NCBI GenBank assembly: GCA_964352475.1
Contig: CAYGSL010000009.1
Coordinates: 1 to 64,000 of the forward strand
Length of the DNA: 64,000 bases
From: JAUIET01 sp964352475
Lineage (GTDB): Bacteria > Pseudomonadota > Gammaproteobacteria > Pseudomonadales > JAUIET01
Direction: 5' to 3'
Position numbers and translations under genes: made by a program. This document shows, piece after piece, positions 17,561 through 24,299 of the stretch (its first letter is position 1; every line of letters begins with the position of its first letter). A model generated the notes under the pieces. It did not search any database, was not told where the DNA came from, and worked only from the letters and a program-made list of their open reading frames with translations.

Positions 17561-18997
17561 TTATTCTTCTTCGCTGCCCATGCCAAGCTCATTAATTTTG
17601 CGGGTAAGCGTGTTTCGCCCCCAGCCCAACGCCTCGGACGCATCACGGCGGCGACCCTGGGTGTAATGCAGCGCGGCTTCAATCATCACGCGCTCGAAGT
17701 CGGGCACGGCCTGGTCCAGTATCTGCGATTTGCCGGCCTGGAATTGCTGGTCGGCCCAGCGCCGCAACAGCTTGGGCCATTGTTCGTTTTCGGTGTCTGA
17801 ATTACTGGCGCCAGTTTTCAATTCGGGTGGTAAGTCGCTTACCAACACTTCACGGCCACTGGCCATTACGGTTAACCACCGGCAGGTGTTTTCCAGTTGG
17901 CGAACATTGCCTTGCCAGCTTAAGCCACACAGAACGCGCTCACATTCTTCGGTGAGAACTTTCCGTTCCACATTGAGCTCTTCAGCGGCCAGCTGAAAAA
18001 AGTGGTTCATCAGCTTGGGAATATCCTCGCGACGTTCGCGAAGTGGCGGCAGGTGAACCCGGATAACATTCAGGCGGTGAAACAAGTCTTCACGAAAACT
18101 GCGTTCGCTCACCAGCTGCTCCAGTTTCTGATGGGTAGCTGCGATGATGCGAACGTCTACGTTCACCGGAGTATGACCGCCCACACGATAAAATTGACCA
18201 TCGGCCAATACCCTTAGCAGGCGAGTTTGTGTTTCCGCTGGCATGTCGCCAATTTCATCCAGAAACAAGGTGCCGCCATTGGCCTGTTCGAAACGACCGA
18301 TGCGCTGGGCGTTAGCGCCTGTGAATGCGCCTTTCTCGTGGCCGAACAATTCAGATTCCATCAGGTCTTTGGGGATGGCTGCCATATTGAGTGCTATAAA
18401 GGGCTGTGCGCTGCGCGGACTGTGGTTATGCAATGCCTGGGCAACCAGCTCTTTACCTGTACCTGATTCGCCATTAATCAGAACCGTCATATGCGAACGC
18501 GACAGCCGGCCAATTGCGCGAAACACTTCCTGCATCGCGGGCGCTTCGCCAATAATTTCAGTTTCCTGATAGTCGGGCATTGTTGGTACAGAGCTTCGTT
18601 GCTCTCTACTGTGGGCCAGGGCTCTGCGGGTAACTGCCACCGCGTCATCAACGTCGAAGGGCTTGGGTAAGTATTCGAATGCGCCCCCCTTGTAAGAGGC
18701 AACGGCGCTGTCCAGGTCGGAATGCGCGGTGGTGATAATTACCGGCAGTTCCGGATATGCCGCGCTGATCTCGGCAAGCAATTCAAGACCGTCTATTCCC
18801 GGCATGCGAATATCGCTGATTATTGCCGCCGGCCGTTCTCGAGATAAGCGATGCAGTATGCCGGTTCCTTCACTGAAGCTTTCAGTTTGAATTCCATCAG
18901 CTTGTAGTGACTTCTCCAGAACCCAACGAATGGATTTGTCGTCGTCGACCACCCAGACTAATTCATTGCTCTGGTTAATGAGTGTACTCGTGTTCAT
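17561..18997 (-). CDS. ntrC: NtrC (GlnG), nitrogen regulation response regulator
   Basis: A 478-residue sigma54 activator: receiver domain (LVWVVDDDKSIRWVLEKSL, phospho-acceptor Asp62 in SDIRMPGIDG), AAA+ domain with Walker A GESGTGKE, the sigma54-contacting loop GAFTGA, Walker B LFLDEIGD, and a C-terminal Fis-type helix-turn-helix (RRRDASEALGWGRNTLTRKI). When phosphorylated by NtrB it activates nitrogen genes such as glnA. The frame is open back to 19063, but NtrC proteins start near MNTSTLINQ, so I use 18997. It overlaps the 3' end of ntrB by 23 nt. Confidence 0.97.
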   Translation of the reverse strand: MNTSTLINQSNELVWVVDDDKSIRWVLEKSLQADGIQTESFSEGTGILHRLSRERPAAIISDIRMPGIDGLELLAEISAAYPELPVIITTAHSDLDSAVASYKGGAFEYLPKPFDVDDAVAVTRRALAHSREQRSSVPTMPDYQETEIIGEAPAMQEVFRAIGRLSRSHMTVLINGESGTGKELVAQALHNHSPRSAQPFIALNMAAIPKDLMESELFGHEKGAFTGANAQRIGRFEQANGGTLFLDEIGDMPAETQTRLLRVLADGQFYRVGGHTPVNVDVRIIAATHQKLEQLVSERSFREDLFHRLNVIRVHLPPLRERREDIPKLMNHFFQLAAEELNVERKVLTEECERVLCGLSWQGNVRQLENTCRWLTVMASGREVLVSDLPPELKTGASNSDTENEQWPKLLRRWADQQFQAGKSQILDQAVPDFERVMIEAALHYTQGRRRDASEALGWGRNTLTRKINELGMGSEEE

Positions 18998-20090
18998 CTT
19001 TGACGGGTTCCAGTGGTATGTACAAAGAGAAGCAGGTGTTGCCTGGTTCACTAACGGATTCAATTAATCCTTGGTGTTGATGAAGAATAGATTGGGAAAT
19101 GGACAGACCCAAACCTGTGCCGTCCGGCCGGCCGCTGACCATTGGGTAAAAAACGGAATGCAACAATTCGCTATCAATACCTGGGCCATTGTCGATAATG
19201 TCCACCCTAACAACTAGCTTATGTCTTAATCTGCCTATGGTGAACTGACGCACAACTCGCGTGCGCAAGGTAATTTGGCTGTCATGTTCAGGGCCCAGTG
19301 TTGCCAACGCTTGCTTTGCATTGCGCATGATGTTCAGCACGGCTTGAATCAGCTGTTCGAAGTCAGCGTATATATCCGGAATGCTGGGGTCGTAATCGCG
19401 AATAATGTTCACACGATGGTGATTTTCCGCGAGCAGAAGCTTGGCTACTCGCTCCAGCACTTCGTGAACATTAATGCTGCTTCGTTGTGAGAGTTTGTTG
19501 GGCCCTAGCATTTTGTCGACCAGGTTACGCAGTCTATCGGCTTCCTCGATAATCACCTGGGTGTAATCAGTAAGCGCAGGGTCGCTAAGCTCCTTGGCAA
19601 GAAGCTGTGCCGCGCCGCGCAAACCACCAAGAGGATTCTTTATTTCGTGAGCCAGTCCGCGAACCAGTGATCGCGAAGTGGATTGCGCAGCAAGCAGCGT
19701 TTCTTCCCGGCTGATTCTGAGTATGCGGTCCAGTGCCTGCATCTCAAGAACGTATCTTGCCTTGTCTGTTTTGCGCTTATTGGCCCTGCCCGGTTCCAGA
19801 TGGGTGGCGGCCAGGTCTATGGTTATTTCCTTGCCGCTGGCCAACACCATCTTGATTGAGCGTTGCGTGAATGGCGACTCGCATACGATGTCATCGGCGA
19901 GGTCCTCGAATTTTTGCAGGCCAGCGAGAAAAAGCGCTGCAAGTGGGAAGCCTTCAGCACGTTTATTGCTGCATTCCAGCAGTGACTCTGCGGCGTCGTT
20001 AAGAAACAACACGTCCAGCTCATCATCCAGAACGACGATCGCTGAATTGAGACTTTCCAGAAGCTGGGCGGAGAAGCGCTCAGCTTTCAT
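18975..20090 (-). CDS. ntrB: NtrB (GlnL), nitrogen regulation sensor kinase
   Basis: A 371-residue cytoplasmic histidine kinase/phosphatase for NtrC, controlled by PII in the known systems. An N-terminal PAS-like domain (LNSAIVVLDDELDVLFLNDAAE) is followed by the H-box RGLAHEIKNPLGGLRGAAQLL, the N-box MRNAKQAL, G1 DNGPGID and G2 GTGLGLSIS. There is no membrane segment, as expected. It forms an operon with ntrC and trmL. A perfect NtrC palindrome lies about 200 nt upstream. Confidence 0.97.
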   Translation of the reverse strand: MKAERFSAQLLESLNSAIVVLDDELDVLFLNDAAESLLECSNKRAEGFPLAALFLAGLQKFEDLADDIVCESPFTQRSIKMVLASGKEITIDLAATHLEPGRANKRKTDKARYVLEMQALDRILRISREETLLAAQSTSRSLVRGLAHEIKNPLGGLRGAAQLLAKELSDPALTDYTQVIIEEADRLRNLVDKMLGPNKLSQRSSINVHEVLERVAKLLLAENHHRVNIIRDYDPSIPDIYADFEQLIQAVLNIMRNAKQALATLGPEHDSQITLRTRVVRQFTIGRLRHKLVVRVDIIDNGPGIDSELLHSVFYPMVSGRPDGTGLGLSISQSILHQHQGLIESVSEPGNTCFSLYIPLEPVKDEHEYTH

Positions 20091-20168
20091 CGTTTCTACT
20101 GCGTTTCATAAATAGTAGCCCCGGCGTGCTCCGGATTGCGGCGGTAATAAGGTGTACTGATCTCAATC

Positions 20169-20184
20169 TGCAAGAAGTACACCA
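20169..20184 (-). promoter_or_regulatory. Possible sigma54 promoter of ntrBC
   Basis: Read on the minus strand: TGGTGT, 5 nt, TTGCA. The invariant GG and GC are kept with the required 10 nt between them, but the -24 hexamer is degenerate against TGGCAC. It lies about 79 nt before ntrB and about 140 nt downstream of a perfect NtrC palindrome, which makes it more credible. Confidence 0.45.
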
Positions 20185-20289
20185 GACTTGCTCGCTATGC
20201 GCGATATTTTGGTTTAGGCCTTACTCATTGAAAATCAATAACTTAGCGTGAAAACCAAGCCGGGTAAAAGCCAGGGATTCGCCAGTCAA

Positions 20290-20306
20290 TGCACCATTAT
20301 GGTGCA
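20290..20306. promoter_or_regulatory. NtrC binding site upstream of ntrBC
   Basis: TGCACCATTATGGTGCA, a perfect inverted repeat (TGCACC, 5 nt, GGTGCA) that fits the known NtrC consensus GCAC-N7-GTGC. It lies about 200 nt upstream of ntrB and 42 nt past the end of the DUF4124 gene. Probably an enhancer or autoregulatory site for ntrBC. Confidence 0.75.
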
Positions 20307-20347
20307 AATGCTCAATATGTGAAAGAGAGTGCTTGTTCTAACGCAGG

Positions 20348-20890
20348 CTAGCCGCGGTTCCCCGGGTGGGCCACAGAGGGTCGAAACACATGTATGGAAG
20401 ACTTTTTCGACTTCTTAAGGGTTTTGCCTCGCGCATTCAGTACCTTCACTTGCAGAATATGGGTGCCGCGAAACACGTTTGTTAGTGCCCAGCTTGTGGA
20501 GCTACCCGGCTGGCCATACGGTTCGCCGTCTATGAATAGCTGAATACTGTCGCTGTTGCGAAGGTTTGGATTGATTTTGGCGGTGACCGAGAAATTTCCT
20601 GGTCCGTGCTCAATAGCGCTGTCGTGCTCGGGCGACACAATACGCAGGGTTTTGTACTTGAACGGTTTGTCAGGGTTATCCGGGCTGAGCTTGATTGCCG
20701 GTGTTTCAATCGCTGGAACGCTGTTTGACGGTTTTAAGGTTATTTTTTCAGTCTTTTTGCCGCCGTGCGGGGCCTGGTCGGTGTAAACAACGTTGCCGTC
20801 TTTGTCGACGCTTTTGTATATCTCGGCCAGGCTGTTCTGGCTTATTGCCAGACCAAGCAAAGGAATCAGAAGTGAGTAATAAATGCGCAA
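20348..20890 (-). CDS. DUF4124 domain-containing secreted protein
   Basis: A 180-residue exported protein: signal peptide (YYSLLIPLLGLAISQNSLA), then the DUF4124 motif EIYKSVDKDGNVVYTDQAP at the mature N-terminus, a Pro/Lys linker, and a C-terminal immunoglobulin-like part (about residues 80-170, IQLFIDGEPYGQPG, FRGTHILQVKVLNARGK). The family is common in gammaproteobacteria and of unknown function. A DUF4124 gene between glnA and ntrBC is also found in pseudomonads. It ends 42 nt before the NtrC palindrome. Confidence 0.9.
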   Translation of the reverse strand: MRIYYSLLIPLLGLAISQNSLAEIYKSVDKDGNVVYTDQAPHGGKKTEKITLKPSNSVPAIETPAIKLSPDNPDKPFKYKTLRIVSPEHDSAIEHGPGNFSVTAKINPNLRNSDSIQLFIDGEPYGQPGSSTSWALTNVFRGTHILQVKVLNARGKTLKKSKKSSIHVFRPSVAHPGNRG

Positions 20891-20986
20891 AACATAACTC
20901 CAGGTCAGTACTACTACTTTAGACTAGAGTAGAACCCGCTGGTTCGCTGTGTGCAAGAAATTGCGGTAAAACCGTGTTTCAGGCAC

Positions 20987-21012
20987 AAAAAAGCCCGCAA
21001 AAGCGGGCTTTT
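20987..21012 (-). terminator. Rho-independent terminator of glnA
   Basis: On the minus strand: GCCCGC, loop TTTT, GCGGGC, then a T run of six (plus-strand A run 20987-20992). It lies 18 nt beyond the glnA stop. The other strand also has a short T run (TTTT), so it may work in both directions. Confidence 0.9.
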
Positions 21013-21029
21013 CGTCGCTGTATAATCAA

Positions 21030-22436
21030 TTAACAGCTGTAGTACATGCCGAACTCAACCGGGTGTGTGGTCATGTTCAGTTTTTCTACTTCTTCAGACT
21101 TAAGCGCAATGTAGCCGTCGATCATGTCGTCGGTGAACACGTTGCCAGCCGTCAGGAAGCCGCGATCTGCGTCAAGCGCTGCAAGAGCTTGCTCGAGGCT
21201 GGATGCCACGGTTGGGTACTCTTCCAGCTGCTCAGCAGGCAGGTCGTACAAATCCTTATCAGCTGCATCGCCCGGGTTGATCTTGTTCTGAATTCCGTCA
21301 AGGCCAGCCATCAACATGGCAGAGAATGCCAGGTATGGGTTAGCTGTTGGGTCAGGGTAGCGCACTTCAATACGACGGCCTTTCGGATTGCTCTCGAAAG
21401 GAATACGAATTGACGCAGAGCGGTTACGCGCTGAGTAAGCCAGAATAACCGGCGCTTCAAAGCCTGGAACCAGGCGCTTGTACGAGTTGGTAGAAGCATT
21501 TGCAAATGCGTTGATCGCGCGTGAATGCTTGATGATGCCGCCAATGTAGTACAGCGCTGTTTCAGACAAACCGCCGTAGCCGTCGCCAGAGAAAATGTTC
21601 TCGCCGCCTTTGGAAACAGACATGTGAACATGCATTCCGCTGCCGTTGTCGCCAACCAGAGGCTTGGGCATGAATGTGGCTGTTTTGCCGTAAGCATGTG
21701 CTACGTTATGTACGCAATACTTCAGTATTTGTACTTCGTCTGCCTTTCGAACGAGGGTGTTGAACTTCACACCAATTTCGTTTTGGCAGGCTGTGCCCAC
21801 TTCGTGGTGATGCACTTCAACCTCTAGCCCCATCTGAGTCATGGCCGCACACATGGCCGCACGCAGGTCATGCGCCGAATCAACTGGTGGAACCGGGAAA
21901 TAACCGCCTTTAACACCAGGTCGGTGACCGATGTTGCCCTCGGCGAAATTGTCTGCTGAGGCCCAGGCAGCTTCTTCGGAGTTAATTTTGTACATGGAGC
22001 CAGACATGTCTGAGCTCCATTTAACGTCGTCAAATACGAAGAACTCAGGCTCAGGACCAAAATACGCGGTGTCGCCGATGCCGGTAGACTTCAAATACTC
22101 TTCCGCACGCGCAGCCAGTGAGCGTGGGTCACGGTCATAGTCCTGCATAGTGGAAGGTTCTGCGACTGAGCAGCGCAGGTTCACGGTGTTTTCATCGGTG
22201 AACGGGTCCAGCACTGATGAGCTGTCGTCAGGCACCAATACCATGTCAGACTCATTAATGCTTTTCCAGCCAGAGATGGAAGAGCCGTCGAACATTTTGC
22301 CTTTTTCAAAGAAATCGGCGTCTACTTCGGTTGAAGGGATGGAAACGTGCTGCTCTTTACCCTTGGTGTCTGTGAAGCGCAGGTCAACCCACGTTACGTC
22401 GTTATCTTTTATCAATTTCAGAGTTTGCTCTGACAT
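21030..22436 (-). CDS. glnA: GlnA, type I glutamine synthetase
   Basis: Makes glutamine from glutamate, ammonia and ATP; a dodecamer in this family. At 468 residues it has the length of the adenylylated (I-beta) form. Visible are the latch GKMFDGSSISGW, metal and substrate segments FGPEPEFFVFD, GDNGSGMHVHMS, VPGFEAPVILAYSARNRSASIRIP, and the adenylylation site KDLYDLPAEQ with Tyr397. So it is probably controlled by GlnE adenylylation as well as by NtrC at the promoter. A clear sigma54 promoter and two NtrC sites lie upstream, a terminator downstream; it is a single-gene unit. Confidence 0.99.
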   Translation of the reverse strand: MSEQTLKLIKDNDVTWVDLRFTDTKGKEQHVSIPSTEVDADFFEKGKMFDGSSISGWKSINESDMVLVPDDSSSVLDPFTDENTVNLRCSVAEPSTMQDYDRDPRSLAARAEEYLKSTGIGDTAYFGPEPEFFVFDDVKWSSDMSGSMYKINSEEAAWASADNFAEGNIGHRPGVKGGYFPVPPVDSAHDLRAAMCAAMTQMGLEVEVHHHEVGTACQNEIGVKFNTLVRKADEVQILKYCVHNVAHAYGKTATFMPKPLVGDNGSGMHVHMSVSKGGENIFSGDGYGGLSETALYYIGGIIKHSRAINAFANASTNSYKRLVPGFEAPVILAYSARNRSASIRIPFESNPKGRRIEVRYPDPTANPYLAFSAMLMAGLDGIQNKINPGDAADKDLYDLPAEQLEEYPTVASSLEQALAALDADRGFLTAGNVFTDDMIDGYIALKSEEVEKLNMTTHPVEFGMYYSC

Positions 22437-22536
22437 ATCTTGTCTCCGGTTAAGGTATTTACTGCCTGTCGCTGCTTGGACGACACGCGAAGGGATTTAC
22501 TAATGAATTTCTCGATAGCTTCCTTATAAACGTGTT

Positions 22537-22552
22537 AGCAAGGAATATGCCA
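22537..22552 (-). promoter_or_regulatory. Sigma54 (-24/-12) promoter of glnA
   Basis: On the minus strand: TGGCAT, 5 nt (ATTCC), TTGCT. This differs from the consensus TGGCAC-N5-TTGC(A/T) at a single base. It would start transcription near 22526, giving a leader of about 90 nt. Two NtrC sites lie about 118 and 138 nt upstream. Confidence 0.88.
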
Positions 22553-22636
22553 CGCTGATCGGGCCGTAATAATTCCACAAACCATTGATTTTTCAAAGCT
22601 CTACTTTGGGAAGTTGCTCAGGTTCCAGGTTTTTGT

Positions 22637-22651
22637 GCGCTTTACTGGTGC
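22637..22651. promoter_or_regulatory. NtrC site 1 upstream of glnA
   Basis: GCGCTTTACTGGTGC, closely matching the E. coli glnA site GCACTATATTGGTGC. About -118 from the predicted glnA start and 20 nt centre to centre from the second site. Confidence 0.78.
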
Positions 22652-22656
22652 GCACC

Positions 22657-22671
22657 GCATTAAAATGGTGC
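22657..22671. promoter_or_regulatory. NtrC site 2 upstream of glnA
   Basis: GCATTAAAATGGTGC, again like GCACTATATTGGTGC. The 20-nt spacing (about two helical turns) puts both dimers on one face of the DNA, suited to cooperative binding. Both sites also lie just upstream of the divergent thiI promoter. Confidence 0.78.
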
Positions 22672-22718
22672 AAATGTGGGTATTATCGCCACGATTCCGG
22701 TCAACCGCGCCCGTCACG

Positions 22719-22724
22719 TATAAT
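22719..22724 (+). promoter_or_regulatory. -10 box immediately before thiI
   Basis: A perfect TATAAT ending only 6 nt before the thiI ATG. If used, the transcript would start at or next to the A of the ATG, giving a leaderless mRNA. No good -35 is seen at normal spacing. Confidence 0.45.
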
Positions 22725-22730
22725 CTCGCT

Positions 22731-24194
22731 ATGCAATTGATCGTTAAATATTCTGCTGAAGTCACCATTAAAAGCAGGCCGGTGCGAAATCGTATTTGCC
22801 AGCAGTTGGTGCGCAATCTGCGCGTTTTATTGAAGCCATTTGATCAACGCTGTGTAGTTACAGCCAAATGGGACAGGCTGGATATTGAGATTCACCCTGC
22901 GGCAGATGATGTAGAGCGCTGCCTGGACCGCATTCGCCAATGCACCGGTATTGCCTATTTTCTGGAGGTGCTCGAGTACCCACTGGGCGATATGGATTCC
23001 ATTTATGAAGCAGTGGCCAGGGAGTATCTGCCGCTGTTGGCAGGCAAGAGCTTTGCCGTGCGTTGCCGCAGGGTGGGTGAGCATAGCTTCAGTTCGGGTG
23101 ATATAGAGCGCGAGTTGGGCGGGCGCTTGCTGCAGAACGCGGATAACGCCAAGGTCAGGCTGAAAACTCCAGACATAGTGGTACGACTGGATATTCGGCG
23201 TGATCAGTTGTTCGTTACCCGCCAGCGTATAGCCGGTGCCGGTGGCTTTCCTATGGGTAGCCTGGACCCCGTATTGGCCCTGGTGTCAGGCGGTTTTGAT
23301 TCAACCGTAGCGAGTTACCTGGCCATGCGCCGGGGTCTTGAAGTGCATTTCCTGTTTTTCAGCCTGGGCGGTGAAGAGCACCGCATAGCCGTGCAGGAAA
23401 TTGCGGCGTATTTGTGGATGCAATACGCACCTGCCCAAGCATTGAAGTTCATCTGTGTGCCGTTTGAAGAGGTAGTCAACGAAATTCAGCGCAGTAGTGA
23501 GATCGGTTACACCGGAATAATTTTGAAACGGATGATGTTGCGAGCAGCGCAGCGAGTGGCGAAAACACAGGGTATTAAAGCTTTGGTTACCGGCGAGGCA
23601 ATTGCCCAGGTAAGCAGCCAGACCATGCCGAATCTGGCCGTGATTGATAAAGCCAGCGATATGCTGGTGCTAAGGCCGTTAGCGTTCATGGACAAAATGG
23701 ACATTGTCGATCTGGCCCGCAAGATTGGCACAGAAGACTTTTCAAAATACGTGCCGGAGTACTGTGGTGCGGTGTCAATCAAGCCCAAAACACGCGCTAA
23801 ACTGCCCGCCGTGCTAAAACAGGAAGTGAATTTTGATGACGCCGTGCTTGAAGCGGCCATCGCGGCCGCTGAGTGCGTGCAACTCAAGGCTCTGGGTGAA
23901 ATGACCCAGCGTGTGCCAGAGGCTGACGAACCACTGGTTGTGAGTGAGTTGCCTGCCCATTGTGAGGTGGTTGATATCCGTCATCCGGAAGAGCAAATGA
24001 GCCGCCCGCTGCGCCTTGATAATGCTGTCATTAGCAGCATCCCATTCTATGAATTAAACAGCCGCTTTTCCTCATTACCTGCCGGGAAAACCTACTATTT
24101 ATACTGCGAACAAGGCCTGATGAGCCGGCTTCACGCGAGTTATTTATGCGACGCAGGTCACAAAAATATTGCAGTGTACCGCCCGTCTGCATGA
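22731..24194 (+). CDS. thiI: ThiI, tRNA 4-thiouridine synthase with rhodanese domain
   Basis: A 487-residue enzyme that makes s4U in tRNA and supplies sulfur for the thiamine thiazole. An N-terminal ferredoxin-like/THUMP region (about 1-165), the PP-loop ATPase motif ALVSGGFDSTVASYL near residue 185, the Cys of VPEYCGAVSIKPKTR, and a C-terminal rhodanese domain with active Cys in YYLYCEQGLMSRLHAS. So it is the long, E. coli-type form. The frame is open back to 22614, but the family starts MKFI/MQLIVKYSAEVTIK, so the start is 22731; the upstream part holds the NtrC sites. No ribosome binding site precedes the ATG. Confidence 0.96.
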   Translation: MQLIVKYSAEVTIKSRPVRNRICQQLVRNLRVLLKPFDQRCVVTAKWDRLDIEIHPAADDVERCLDRIRQCTGIAYFLEVLEYPLGDMDSIYEAVAREYLPLLAGKSFAVRCRRVGEHSFSSGDIERELGGRLLQNADNAKVRLKTPDIVVRLDIRRDQLFVTRQRIAGAGGFPMGSLDPVLALVSGGFDSTVASYLAMRRGLEVHFLFFSLGGEEHRIAVQEIAAYLWMQYAPAQALKFICVPFEEVVNEIQRSSEIGYTGIILKRMMLRAAQRVAKTQGIKALVTGEAIAQVSSQTMPNLAVIDKASDMLVLRPLAFMDKMDIVDLARKIGTEDFSKYVPEYCGAVSIKPKTRAKLPAVLKQEVNFDDAVLEAAIAAAECVQLKALGEMTQRVPEADEPLVVSELPAHCEVVDIRHPEEQMSRPLRLDNAVISSIPFYELNSRFSSLPAGKTYYLYCEQGLMSRLHASYLCDAGHKNIAVYRPSA

Positions 24195-24299
24195 TGGGTG
24201 ACTGGCGCTAGTCTGCTCTAACCTTATAGAAGCGGGATGATCTTGCCAATCGCATTGCAATCCGCCAATCGCTTTCAAAAGGAACCTGACCAAGCGCTC

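Noticed and set aside
22614..22730. Upstream in-frame extension of thiI
   Set aside because: This stretch contains the two NtrC sites and the -10 box, and ThiI proteins begin at the MQLIVKYSAEV block.
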